DNA of 64,000 bases, from contig NZ_ARVW01000001.1 of the NCBI RefSeq assembly GCF_000384315.1, forward strand, positions 3,596,157 through 3,660,156. Reading direction: 5' to 3'. Positions 55,945-64,000 of this stretch are shown here, in pieces (the first letter of the stretch is position 1; each line of letters begins with the position of its first letter). Source of the stretch: Amycolatopsis nigrescens CSC17Ta-90 (GTDB lineage: Bacteria; Actinomycetota; Actinomycetes; Mycobacteriales; Pseudonocardiaceae). The notes beneath the pieces were generated by a model. It saw only the letters and a program-made list of their open reading frames with translations, made no database searches and was not told the origin of the DNA. The position numbers were made by a program, and so were the translations under genes.

Positions 55945-58326
55945 ATGCCGACCTTTCGACGCGGCGGTGATCGTGAAGCCCGTGAAGCCACCGAGACCGG
56001 CGACGGCCAGAAACCGGCGGCGCAGCGGGAACGCCCGACGCTGGATCCGTTCGCCGGCATCCCGGACCGGCGGTTCGTGGTCCGCGGCGAGGACCTGTCC
56101 AGCCAGCTCACCGAGCCGGGCTCGACCAGGGTGCTGCGCTGGCGCAAGCAGGCCACCAACGCGCCGATCGTGCAGATCGAGGACGCCTACATCACCGGAC
56201 GGCTGGAGCTGCGCGCGGCGGATGTGCCGTACCTGCTGCGTTTCGAGCGGTGCCGGTTCGAGTACCCGCCCGACGTGCGGGAGGCGACCCTGCTCGGCCT
56301 GGTCTTCCGGAAGTGCTGGCTGCCCGGGCTGAAGGCGCGGAACATGCGCAGCCGCAACGATCTCCGGCTGATCCGCAGCACGGTGCAGGTGGACTCGAAC
56401 AACAACAGGGAGCACGCCGAGACCACGGTCCGCCGCAGCGACGACCGGGACCGCGGCATGCCGGACGCGGCGGTCAACCTGACCGACGCGGTGATCGAAG
56501 GGTCCATGGTGCTGACCCGCACCAAGATCCGGCACTCGCGCGGCAAGGCGATCCAGGCGGACCGGCTGCTGGTCACCGGCGCGCTGCTGGCCTACCGGCT
56601 GGAGGCCGAGGGCGAAGTCCGGATCCCGGGCATGCGAGCCGGCGGTAACGTCAACTTCTCCGGCGCCACCCTGCATAACCCGGACGGGTTCGCGTTGAAC
56701 GGCAACGGGTTGCACATCGGCGGCAGCCTGCTCTGCGAGGTGGACACCTACGGTCCGGCGTCGCAGCGCAAGCGGTTCTCCGCGAAGGGTGTGCTGTACC
56801 TGCCGAGCGCCAGGGTGGACAGCGACATCGTGCTGCGCGGCGCGAAGCTGGAGACCAACCAGCGGGGCCGGATCGTGCTGGAGGCGTGGCGCTCCCCCGA
56901 CCCGTACCTCGACCCGCGCCCGTCGCTGGTCGCGGACCGGCTGCGGGTGGACGGCAACCTGGAGCTCTCCGACGGGATGGAGGCCACCGGCACCATCCGC
57001 ATGGTCAACGCCCACGTTGGCGGCTCGCTGCGGTTCGCGTCGGGCACCATCACCGTGGCGCGCGGCGAGGTGCCGCCGTTCTACGACCGGGCGCTGCACC
57101 TGGACGGCAGCGAGATCGACGGTGACCTGGAGGCGACCAATCTGCGGGTGCCGTCGGGTCAGGTGCGGATGTCGGACGTCACCATCGGCGGCAACCTGCT
57201 GGCCTGGAACGCCAAGTTCACCCACCCCGACCGGGACGTGTTCTCCGCGCGGCGCACCAAGATCGCCGGCAACCTGCACCTGACCGACGCCACTCTGAAG
57301 GGCACCTTGCGGCTGCAGGGCGTGGAGGTCGGCGGCAGCATCGACCTCTACGGTACCCAGCTGACCGAGCCGGCCGTGATGGAGCAGACCAGTTTCTCGC
57401 TGGACCTGCGGACCGCCAAGATCGGCCGGGACGTGGCGCTGGTCGCCAACCGCGAGCGCGCCTTCGTCGCCGAGGGCGGGGTGAACATGGACGGCGCCAC
57501 CATCGGCAGGCGGCTCGACCTCGACGGCGCGCTGCTGCGTTCGCTGCCGAGGGACGGGATCGCGCTGGACGCCGGGGACGTGACCGCGGACGAGTTCGTG
57601 CTCACCCCGGCCGAAGCCCCGGAGGGCAGGGTGATGCTCCGGCGCGCGCACTGCGGCACGTTGAGCGACGGCGCGCCGCTGTGGGCCGCGTCCGGCGGAC
57701 TGGAGCTGGAGGACTTCCGGTACGACGTGATGAAGACGCCGATCGACCTGAAGGACGACGCGGTGGTCGACGACCGGATCGAGCTGCTGCGCCAGGCGAT
57801 GGGCCGTTACCGGCCGGGCCCCTACGACCAGCTCGCCACCATGCTGCGGGCGAGCGGCAACGAAGAGCACGCGGACACCGTGCTGCTCCGCAAGCAGCAG
57901 TTCCGCTACGACGCGCTGGCGCAGGGCTTCAGCTTCTTCGGTCCCGGCGTGAAGGTGTGGAGTTGGCTGCAGCGGTCCATGTTCGGCTACGGCTACCGGC
58001 CGGTGCGCGCGCTGGGCTGGCTGGCCGCGCTGCTGGTGTCCGGCAGCCTGTGGTTCGGCCTCGGCACCGATCCGTGCGTGAACGACCCGAATCTGGAGCA
58101 CAGCGGGCCGCGCTGCCTGGTGAACCGGGACGACTCGGGGCTGCAGTGGAACCCGGTGCTCTACACCGCCGACCTGCTGGTGCCGATCGTGGACTTCGGC
58201 AACAAGGCGCGGTGGTCGATGGCGGACGAGGACAAGTGGGTCGCCGCCGGGTTCACCGCGTCCGGCTGGGTGCTGGCGACCACGGTGGCGGCCGGCGTCA
58301 CCCGCACGCTGCGCCGGAACGCTTGA
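55945..58326 (+). CDS. Large right-handed beta-helix-like protein with C-terminal membrane anchor
   Basis: 793 residues. From about 70 to 600 the sequence is built of short strand repeats with periodic aliphatic positions (IEGSMVLTRTKIRHS, IGGSLLCEVDTYG, VDSDIVLRGAKLET, ATGTIRMVNAHVGGSLRF, VEVGGSIDLYGTQLT), a solenoid like bactofilin or pentapeptide proteins. After about 620 the sequence turns helical (RQAMGRYRPGPYDQLATMLRASGNEEHADTVLLRKQQFRYD), with two membrane segments (LGWLAALLVSGSLWFGL and WVAAGFTASGWVLATTVAAGV). Streptomyces homologues carry the label membrane-associated oxidoreductase, but no cofactor motif is visible. Confidence 0.75.
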   Translation: MPTFRRGGDREAREATETGDGQKPAAQRERPTLDPFAGIPDRRFVVRGEDLSSQLTEPGSTRVLRWRKQATNAPIVQIEDAYITGRLELRAADVPYLLRFERCRFEYPPDVREATLLGLVFRKCWLPGLKARNMRSRNDLRLIRSTVQVDSNNNREHAETTVRRSDDRDRGMPDAAVNLTDAVIEGSMVLTRTKIRHSRGKAIQADRLLVTGALLAYRLEAEGEVRIPGMRAGGNVNFSGATLHNPDGFALNGNGLHIGGSLLCEVDTYGPASQRKRFSAKGVLYLPSARVDSDIVLRGAKLETNQRGRIVLEAWRSPDPYLDPRPSLVADRLRVDGNLELSDGMEATGTIRMVNAHVGGSLRFASGTITVARGEVPPFYDRALHLDGSEIDGDLEATNLRVPSGQVRMSDVTIGGNLLAWNAKFTHPDRDVFSARRTKIAGNLHLTDATLKGTLRLQGVEVGGSIDLYGTQLTEPAVMEQTSFSLDLRTAKIGRDVALVANRERAFVAEGGVNMDGATIGRRLDLDGALLRSLPRDGIALDAGDVTADEFVLTPAEAPEGRVMLRRAHCGTLSDGAPLWAASGGLELEDFRYDVMKTPIDLKDDAVVDDRIELLRQAMGRYRPGPYDQLATMLRASGNEEHADTVLLRKQQFRYDALAQGFSFFGPGVKVWSWLQRSMFGYGYRPVRALGWLAALLVSGSLWFGLGTDPCVNDPNLEHSGPRCLVNRDDSGLQWNPVLYTADLLVPIVDFGNKARWSMADEDKWVAAGFTASGWVLATTVAAGVTRTLRRNA

Positions 58327-58329
58327 CGT

Positions 58330-58348
58330 CATACGTACAGTACGTATG
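58330..58348. promoter_or_regulatory. Perfect 19-base palindrome upstream of the SRPBCC gene
   Basis: CATACGTACAGTACGTATG is self-complementary apart from the central A. It starts four bases after the stop of the beta-helix gene and 27 bases before the SRPBCC start. It is a TetR/GntR-type operator by form, but no matching regulator is adjacent. Confidence 0.75.
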
Positions 58349-58374
58349 TAAGTGTCGCCCAGCGGAGGTGCCCG

Positions 58375-58860
58375 ATGTCTGTATCGTCTGCGTCTTTGGA
58401 GCCCAGTGCCACCGGCCAGATCGAGGTGGCCGCCTCGCCGGCACGGGTCTACGCGCTGGTCAGCGATCCCTCCGCGCTGGCCGAGGTGGCCGAGGAGTAC
58501 GCCGGTCACCGCTGGCTCGGCGGCGCTTCTTCGGCCAGCGTCGGCGCCAGGTTCAAGGGCAGCAACAAGCGGGGATTCCGGCGCTGGAACACCATTTCCA
58601 CCATCACCGACGCGGACGACGGCAGCCGGTTCGCCTTCGAGGTGTCCGCCTTCGGCATCCCGGTCGCGCGCTGGCAGTACGACCTCGAACCGGCCGGCGA
58701 CGGCTGCCGGGTCACCGAGAGCACCTGGGAGAAGCGGCCGGGCTGGTGGCGGTACCCCACGTCCTTCGTCACCGGGGTCTGGGACCGCGAGCAGCAGAAC
58801 CGGGCGAACATCCAGGCCACCCTGGCCCGGCTGAAGGCCCGCGTGGAAGCCGGGGCTTAG
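58375..58860 (+). CDS. SRPBCC-family protein
   Basis: 161 residues from ATG 58375 (GGAGG upstream). The START-like fold is visible: GQIEVAASPARVYALVSDPSALAEVAEEYAG, the VSTITDADDGSRFAFEV strand region, and the C-terminal long helix FVTGVWDREQQNRANIQATLARLKARVEAG. Such proteins bind lipids or aromatic polyketides or act as cyclases. No enzyme partner is nearby. A perfect palindrome lies in the promoter. Confidence 0.88.
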   Translation: MSVSSASLEPSATGQIEVAASPARVYALVSDPSALAEVAEEYAGHRWLGGASSASVGARFKGSNKRGFRRWNTISTITDADDGSRFAFEVSAFGIPVARWQYDLEPAGDGCRVTESTWEKRPGWWRYPTSFVTGVWDREQQNRANIQATLARLKARVEAGA

Positions 58861-58995
58861 CCGAAATCCCGGCCGAAAATGTGTTAAATACCCGCGGTGT
58901 TAAAAGCCGGGTTCGCCGACTTTAGGTGGTACCGGGGGTTTTCGAGCGGTCATTAGCTTCAGTGACGGGACAACTCGGCTGCCGAGGAGATCGTC
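58861..58995. other. Gap before the LVIVD gene
   Basis: 135 bases without a gene. The stretch 58875-58910 is AT-rich (TGTGTTAAATACCC, GTGTTAAAAG) and may hold the promoter of the secreted LVIVD protein; the ribosome site GAGGAGATC is at the end. Confidence 0.35.
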
Positions 58996-60306
58996 ATGCG
59001 AAGGACCACCCGCACCCTGACCCTCGGCGCCGTCGCGGCCGTCGCGGCGGGCCTGTTCGTGCTGCCGGCGTCGGCGCACGACCCGGAAACCCCGGAGGGC
59101 AAGGCCGCGATCGCCGCCTACATGGCCGACCACAAGCCGACTGACCGCTCGCCCGCGGTGTCCGGCGCGGTGGTCAAGTGCGTGAACGGCAAGGCGGGCC
59201 AGTACCCGTGCAAGAACGTCGACCTGCTCAGCACCATGCCGTTGAACTCGATCGGCGGCGGCCAGGGCAACGACATCTGGGGCTGGACCGACCCGGCCGA
59301 CAAGAAGGAGTACGCGGTCGTCGGGCGCACCAACGGCACCGCCTTCGTGGACGTGACCGATCCGCTCGCGCCCCGGTACCTCGGCAACCTCCCTTCGCAC
59401 GGCGGCAAGAGCAGCACCTGGCGGGACATGAAGGTGTACAAGGACCACGCCTTCATCGTCGCCGACATGATCAGCGGGCACGGCATGCAGGTGTTCGACC
59501 TGACCAGGCTGCGCACCGTGCGCACCCCGCAGACCTTCACCGAGGACGCGCACTACGCCAAGTTCGGCCCGGCGCACAACATCGCCATCAACGAGCAGAC
59601 CGGGTTCGCCTACGCGGTCGGTTCAAACACCTGCAGCGGCGGTCCGCACATGGTGAACATCCAGAACCCGAAAAACCCGGTCGGCGCCGGCTGCGTCAGC
59701 TCGGACGGCTACACCCACGACACCCAGTGCGTGAACTACCAGGGCCCCGACACCGCCTTCCGCGGCAAGGAGATCTGCTTCAACGCCAACGAAGACACGC
59801 TGACCATCGTCGACGTGACCGACAAGGCAAACCCGAAGCAGCTGGTGCGCAAGCCCTACAGCGGCGCCGCCTACAGCCACCAGGGCTGGCTCACCGAGGA
59901 CCAGCGCTACTTCCTGCTCGACGACGAGCTCGACGAGCAGCGCGGCACGGACAAGCGCACCAAGACCTACATCTTCGACGTGGCCAGGCTGACCGACCCG
60001 CAGCCGAAGGGCACCTACCACGCGCCGGTCAACTCGATCGACCACAACCAGTACATCAAGGGCGGCTTCAGCTACCAGGCCAACTACCAGTCCGGGATGC
60101 GCATCCTGGACGTCAGCGGGGTCGCGTCCGGCACGCTCACCGAAGCCGGCTACTTCGACATCTTCCCGAGCGGCGACAGCGCGCAGTTCAACGGGGCGTG
60201 GAGCCTGTACCCGTACTTCCCCAGCGGCAACGTGGTGATCAACGGCATCGAGCAGGGCCTGGTCGTGGTCAAGCCCAACGTCACGACGGGGTCCCCGGTT
60301 GGGTAG
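58996..60306 (+). CDS. Secreted LVIVD-repeat (choice-of-anchor B type) protein
   Basis: 436 residues. The signal peptide (RRTTRTLTLGAVAAVAAGLFVLPASA) is cleaved near 26. The mature part contains beta-propeller LVIVD-type repeats (YAVVGRTNGTAFVDVTDPLAPRYLGNLP, HAFIVADMISGHGMQVFDLTRL, TLTIVDVTDKANPKQL, SGMRILDVSGVASG) and two cysteine pairs. Predicted to be extracellular with a structural or ligand-binding role. The stop overlaps the start of the next gene by eight bases. Confidence 0.85.
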   Translation: MRRTTRTLTLGAVAAVAAGLFVLPASAHDPETPEGKAAIAAYMADHKPTDRSPAVSGAVVKCVNGKAGQYPCKNVDLLSTMPLNSIGGGQGNDIWGWTDPADKKEYAVVGRTNGTAFVDVTDPLAPRYLGNLPSHGGKSSTWRDMKVYKDHAFIVADMISGHGMQVFDLTRLRTVRTPQTFTEDAHYAKFGPAHNIAINEQTGFAYAVGSNTCSGGPHMVNIQNPKNPVGAGCVSSDGYTHDTQCVNYQGPDTAFRGKEICFNANEDTLTIVDVTDKANPKQLVRKPYSGAAYSHQGWLTEDQRYFLLDDELDEQRGTDKRTKTYIFDVARLTDPQPKGTYHAPVNSIDHNQYIKGGFSYQANYQSGMRILDVSGVASGTLTEAGYFDIFPSGDSAQFNGAWSLYPYFPSGNVVINGIEQGLVVVKPNVTTGSPVG

Positions 60307-61189
60307 GTCCCGCTGGGCGATCGAGGCCGGCTTGGCCGTGGTCGCGATCGCGATCGTGGCCGCGGTGGCGATCGTGGTCTCGCTCGGCCCGTCCGAGCCA
60401 GGTTCGGGCGGGCACGCCGGCATGGTGATGCCGCAGGCCGGTGCGCCGGCCGCGACCACAGCCCCGCACAGCGACGGGCTGACCGACTCGGAGCTGGGCT
60501 TCCGGCTGAGCCCGGTGACCATCCCCACCGAGCGGGGTGTCGAGCAGCCGGTGGCCTTCCGGATCATCGGGCCGTCCGGCGCGCCGGAAACCCGGTTCGA
60601 GCTGAACGCCACCAAGGAGCTGCACTTCTTCGTCGTCCGGGACGACATGACCGGCTACCAGCACCGGCATCCGGTGCCGGACGGGGACGTCTGGCGCACC
60701 ACCGTCTCGGTGCCCGACGGCGGGACCTACCGGATGTACGCCGAGTTCGTGCCCAAGGGCAGCACCGACTTCATGCACCCGACGGTGCTCGGCGTCTCCT
60801 TCATCATCCCCGGGGACACGGCCTTCGTGCCGCTGCCGGAACCCGCCGCGGTGGCCACCGCGGGCCCGTTCACCGTGACCAGGCCGGACGGCCCGGCGCA
60901 GCCGATCGTGCGGCAGCTCGGCGAGCTCCGCTTCGCCATCACCGACACCGCCGGCGCGCCAGCCCCGCTGTCCCCGCACCTCGGTTCCTACGGGCACATG
61001 TCGGCGTTCAACGCGCTCAGCCAGTCGGTGACCCACCTGCACCCGCTGCAACCGGTCGGCGCCGGCGGCCCGCCGCGGGAGCTGACCTTCCAGGCCCAGT
61101 TCGCCGAACGCGGGGAGCACCGGCTGTTCCTGGAGTTCGCGGCGGGCGGCGAGGTCAGGATCGCCGAGTTCACCCTGTTCGTCACCTGA
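60299..61189 (+). CDS. Membrane-anchored His/Met-rich FixH/YtkA-like protein
   Basis: 296 residues if TTG 60299 is used, overlapping the LVIVD gene; later starts have no ribosome site, but the choice is uncertain. One N-terminal membrane anchor (AGLAVVAIAIVAAVAIVVSL) precedes a GHAGMVMPQ segment and a beta-rich body with FELNATKELHFFVVRDDMTGYQHRHPVPDG and LGSYGHMSAFNALSQSVTHLHPLQP. The His/Met clusters suggest a metal site, perhaps copper, as in YtkA-like proteins. It is probably external and co-translated with the LVIVD protein. Confidence 0.75.
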   Translation: MGRSRWAIEAGLAVVAIAIVAAVAIVVSLGPSEPGSGGHAGMVMPQAGAPAATTAPHSDGLTDSELGFRLSPVTIPTERGVEQPVAFRIIGPSGAPETRFELNATKELHFFVVRDDMTGYQHRHPVPDGDVWRTTVSVPDGGTYRMYAEFVPKGSTDFMHPTVLGVSFIIPGDTAFVPLPEPAAVATAGPFTVTRPDGPAQPIVRQLGELRFAITDTAGAPAPLSPHLGSYGHMSAFNALSQSVTHLHPLQPVGAGGPPRELTFQAQFAERGEHRLFLEFAAGGEVRIAEFTLFVT

Positions 61190-61282
61190 ACCCCGCCGCT
61201 TCGGTAGCCGAACCCCCGTGCGGGTGACGTCCAAAGGCTGAACCGGGGAACACTCTCCGGCCGCGTGGGGTTGACTCAGTAC

Positions 61283-63136
61283 GTGACTTCTGAGCGACCG
61301 AGGCAGACACAGCCGCGCGTGCGCGCGCCCGAGCTGGCCGGCGACGGCTGGCTGAACACCGGCGGTGCGCGGCTGGACCTGGCCGGCCTGCGCGGCAAGA
61401 TCGTGCTGCTGGACTTCTGGACCTCCGGGTGCATCAACTGCCTGCACGTGCTGGAGGAGCTGCGGCCGCTGGAGGCCGAGTTCGCCGACGTGCTGGTGAC
61501 CATCGGGGTGCACTCGCCGAAGTTCCTGCACGAGGGCGAGGCCGGCGCGATCGAGGCCGCGGTGGCGCGGTACGGGGTGCACCACCCGGTGCTCAACGAC
61601 CCGGACCTGACCACCTGGCAGCAGTACGCGGTGAAGGCGTGGCCGACGCTGGTGATCGTGGACCCGGCGGGCTACGTGGTGCACACCGCGGCCGGCGAGG
61701 GGCATGCCGAGGCGCTGCGCCGGGTGCTCGGCGAGCTGGTCACCGAGCATGACGCCAAGGGCACGCTGCGCCGCGGCGGCAACCCGTACGTGCCGGTCGA
61801 AGAGCAACCAGGCGAGCTGCGCTTCCCGTCGAAGGCGGTGCAGGCGCCCACCGGCCGGATCCTGGTGGCGGACACCGTGAACCAGACCGTCGCGGAGTTC
61901 ACTTCGGACGGTGAGACCCTGGTCCGCCGGTTCGGCAGCGGGCAGCGCGGCAGCGCCGACGGTGGCTACGACGTGGCCAGTTTCGCCGACCCAACCGGGC
62001 TCACCGTGCTGCCGGACAGCGTCGCGGAGCAGGTCGGCTACCACGTCGTGGTCGCGGACAGCGCCGGCCACCTGCTGCGCGGCATCGACCTTCGCAACGG
62101 CCGGGTGTCCACTGTGGCCGGCACCGGTACGCAGTGGCGCGACGGCGAGTCCGGCGGCAAGGCTCTGGACACCGACCTCAGCAGCCCGTGGGACGTGGCC
62201 TGGTGGGAGCCCGCCGGTGGCGTGGTGGTGGCCATGGCCGGCAACCACACGCTGGGTCTGTTCGATCCCGTCGAGGGCACCATCACCAGGCTGGCCGGCA
62301 CCACGGTGGAAGGGCTGCGCGACGGCCCGGCCGGGGAGGCGTTCTTCGCGCAGACCTCGGGCCTGGCCGTGGACGGGGCCAAGCTCTGGCTGGCCGACTC
62401 GGAGACCTCCGCGCTGCGCTGGCTGGCGGCCGACGGTGCCGGTGGTTTCACCGTGCACACCGCGGTCGGCACCGACCTGTTCTCCTTCGGCCACCGCGAC
62501 GGGGCCGCGGTCCAGGCGCTGCTGCAGCACCCGCTCGGGGTGGCCGTGCTGCCGGACGGCGCGATCGCGGTGGCGGACACCTACAACGGCGCGGTCCGCC
62601 GGTACGACCCGGTCACCCGCGAGGTCGCCACGCTGGCCGAGGGACTGGCCGAACCGTCCGGGCTGCTGATCGCGGACGGCGCGCTGATGGTCGTCGAGTC
62701 GGCTGCGCACCGGCTGCGCCCGCTGACCGGCGAGGTCGCGGCCGGGCCCCGGCAGGTGCGCGGCGAGGCGCAGGCGGTCCGCCGCCCGCCGACCGTGCTC
62801 GCGCCGGGTGAGCTGGACTTCTCCGTGCTGTTCGTGCCGCCGCCCGGCGAGAAGCTGGACGACCGGTTCGGGCCGTCGACCAGGCTGGAGATCAGCGCGT
62901 CCCCGCCGGAGCTGCTCGCCGAGGGCGCCGGCACCGGTACCGGGTTCAACCGCCGGATCCGGCTGGCCGAAGGACAGCCCGAAGGGGTGCTGCAGGTGGT
63001 TGCCCAGGCCGCCAGCTGCGCCGACGGCGCCGAGCACCCGGCCTGCCGGGTCACCCGCCAGGACTGGGGCGTGCCGGTACGCGTTCGTTCCGATGGGGAG
63101 GCGGTTTTGCAGCTGATCCTGGCCGGGGAGCGGTGA
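61283..63136 (+). CDS. NHL-repeat thioredoxin-like protein (NHLRC2-type)
   Basis: About 617 residues from GTG 61283 (GTG 61265 is the alternative). The N-terminal 165 residues are a thioredoxin/AhpC-like domain with the CxxC motif in WTSGCINCLHVLEELRPLE. From 180 onward an NHL six-bladed propeller follows (RFPSKAVQAPTGRILVADTVNQTVAEF, VEGTITRLAGTTVEGLRDGPAGEAFFAQTSGLAVDGAKLWLADS, HPLGVAVLPDGAIAVADTYNGAVRRYD), then a small C-terminal beta domain. This is the architecture of human NHLRC2. Function unknown; a thiol-disulfide role is inferred from CINC. Confidence 0.88.
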   Translation: MTSERPRQTQPRVRAPELAGDGWLNTGGARLDLAGLRGKIVLLDFWTSGCINCLHVLEELRPLEAEFADVLVTIGVHSPKFLHEGEAGAIEAAVARYGVHHPVLNDPDLTTWQQYAVKAWPTLVIVDPAGYVVHTAAGEGHAEALRRVLGELVTEHDAKGTLRRGGNPYVPVEEQPGELRFPSKAVQAPTGRILVADTVNQTVAEFTSDGETLVRRFGSGQRGSADGGYDVASFADPTGLTVLPDSVAEQVGYHVVVADSAGHLLRGIDLRNGRVSTVAGTGTQWRDGESGGKALDTDLSSPWDVAWWEPAGGVVVAMAGNHTLGLFDPVEGTITRLAGTTVEGLRDGPAGEAFFAQTSGLAVDGAKLWLADSETSALRWLAADGAGGFTVHTAVGTDLFSFGHRDGAAVQALLQHPLGVAVLPDGAIAVADTYNGAVRRYDPVTREVATLAEGLAEPSGLLIADGALMVVESAAHRLRPLTGEVAAGPRQVRGEAQAVRRPPTVLAPGELDFSVLFVPPPGEKLDDRFGPSTRLEISASPPELLAEGAGTGTGFNRRIRLAEGQPEGVLQVVAQAASCADGAEHPACRVTRQDWGVPVRVRSDGEAVLQLILAGER

Positions 63137-63175
63137 TGAGCCGTAACCGGGCGGCGGCCCCGTAGCATCTGGTGG

Positions 63176-63520
63176 GTGTCGGATCGCAACAACTCCACCG
63201 AGCTCGGTGCGAAGCTCGAAATCCAGATGCTGCACGACCGCGTGCTGGTGCGCCTTGCTGCCGACGAGGGCGAGCGCCGCAGTACCGGGGGCATCGTGAT
63301 ACCCGCCACTGCGCAAGTCGCGCGCAGGCTGGCCTGGGGTGATGTACTTGGCGTCGGCAACAACGTACGCAACGTGAAGGTGTCGGACAGGGTGCTGTTC
63401 AACCCCGACGACCAGCTCGAGGTGGAGATCCAGGGCGAGGGTTACCTGGTGATGCGGGAACGCGACATCCACGCGGTCGCCAGCGAGCGGACCGAGCACG
63501 GCACGGGGCTGTACTTGTAG
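63176..63520 (+). CDS. GroES-fold co-chaperonin-like protein
   Basis: 114 residues from GTG 63176. The core MLHDRVLVRLAADEGERRSTGGIVIPATAQVARRLAWGDVLGVGNNVRNVKVSDRVLFNPDDQLEVEIQGEGYLVMRERDI matches the GroES barrel, but the mobile loop is short and ends TGGIVIP as in GroES. A C-terminal extension ends in GTGLYL. It stands alone without groEL and is a known actinobacterial paralogue. Whether it binds GroEL is unclear. Confidence 0.85.
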   Translation: MSDRNNSTELGAKLEIQMLHDRVLVRLAADEGERRSTGGIVIPATAQVARRLAWGDVLGVGNNVRNVKVSDRVLFNPDDQLEVEIQGEGYLVMRERDIHAVASERTEHGTGLYL

Positions 63521-63542
63521 GGGAGCACAGCGGGAGGGGCAG

Positions 63543-64000
63543 TTGCGCGACGAACACTACTGGCCGACCTGGGACTCGGATACCGGCGAGTTCCCGGCGG
63601 TGCGCGACGCCGATCCCGCCGACGACACCTACCAAATCGATCCCGAAGACCCCGAAGAGGCTGCTGCCGATGACGGTGAGCTGGTCGACGAGCTGCTCGA
63701 AGGGGACGACGCGGTCGATCTCCCGCTGACCCCGGCGAGACGGTTCCGCAAGGGCGTCGGCAAGGTACTGATGATCACCGGTGGCGTGATCGCGCTGCTG
63801 GTGGTGGTCTACGCGGCCGATCTGATGATCAACGCCGGGGACGTGCCGCGCGGGGTGACCGTGGCCGGGGTGGAGGTCGGCGGCATGTCCCGCAAGGGCG
63901 CCGAGGCCAAGCTGCGCCAGGAGCTCGAACCGCGGCTGATCCGGCCCATCCAGGTCCGCGCCGGGGATGTGCAGGCCGAGCTGACCCCGTCCGACTCCGG
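63543..64000 (+). CDS. VanW-family protein with membrane anchor (3' end outside window)
   Basis: TTG 63543 follows GGGAGGGG. The visible 152 residues start with an acidic cytoplasmic part (about 75 residues), then one membrane helix (VLMITGGVIALLVVVYAADLMI) and the beginning of a peptidoglycan-binding-like domain (VPRGVTVAGVEVGGMSRKGAEAKLRQELEPRL), as found in VanW proteins. The VanW domain itself should follow beyond 64000. Cell-wall role inferred from family. Confidence 0.8.
   Translation, partial: MRDEHYWPTWDSDTGEFPAVRDADPADDTYQIDPEDPEEAAADDGELVDELLEGDDAVDLPLTPARRFRKGVGKVLMITGGVIALLVVVYAADLMINAGDVPRGVTVAGVEVGGMSRKGAEAKLRQELEPRLIRPIQVRAGDVQAELTPSDS

Overview
The window is high-GC actinobacterial chromosome and looks like a Pseudonocardiaceae member, most likely Amycolatopsis or a close relative. 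This is an inference from the gene families, since no rRNA or marker gene is present. Supporting signs are the strong GC bias at third codon positions, many GTG/TTG starts, Scr1/DUF5753 regulators, AfsR-type giant regulators, a mycobacterial-type fadA2/fabG4/htdX locus, an IdeR-type iron box and type VII secretion-like small proteins. About 64 protein genes are supported. I see no tRNA, rRNA, CRISPR array, insertion sequence or phage module.

Layout, 1-16 kb: a secreted S33 hydrolase (cut by the window edge), a septum-formation lipoprotein, a DUF3311/sodium-solute symporter pair, a SnoaL-like protein, an MHS-type MFS transporter, an ECF42-type sigma factor with its YCII/DGPF partner, an AhpD-like protein, a MarR-GNAT fusion, a 49-residue basic protein, an AAA ATPase, a TipA-like MerR regulator with an internal start site, a secreted glycerophosphodiesterase, a DoxX-like protein and a DrrAB-type exporter. 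16-26 kb: lipid and acyl-CoA metabolism, with a fadA2-like thiolase divergent from fabG4 and a MaoC hydratase, a TetR regulator, two SCP2-like proteins, fxsA, a TetR remnant and a complete branched-chain/pyruvate dehydrogenase operon (E1 alpha, E1 beta, E2).

26-45 kb: a lower-GC cassette of a small protein, DUF6879 and a Scr1-type HTH regulator, then two translationally coupled AfsR-like regulators of more than 1,000 residues, two uncharacterised genes, two tandem M20 peptidases, a siderophore ABC system (binding protein plus two permeases, no ATPase), and ArsR-, XRE- and MarR-type regulators. 45-64 kb: a VOC protein, the transglutaminase/alpha-E/circularly permuted ATP-grasp cluster, an amino-acid ABC transporter with two tandem binding proteins, a type VII secretion-like operon headed by a YbaB-family gene, a large repeat protein with a C-terminal membrane anchor, an SRPBCC protein, an LVIVD/FixH-like/NHL-thioredoxin group, a GroES-like protein and the start of a VanW-family protein.

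The most unusual structure is non-coding. Three families of long intergenic palindromes recur at gene ends: A at 6030, 22580 and 53036; B at 4228 and 22259; C at 10158 and 39562. Family A copies keep perfect pairing while a 4-base block changes on both arms, and they supply stop codons to flanking genes. Several operators can be read directly: a MerR-type 19-bp spacer in front of tipA, TAC-N6-GTA sites linking the fadA2/fabG4 and SCP2 promoters, a double TGTCAG-N4-CTGACA element, an iron box, and an orphan 19-bp perfect palindrome. Tandem gene duplication is frequent (SCP2, AfsR, M20, FecCD, amino-acid binding protein).
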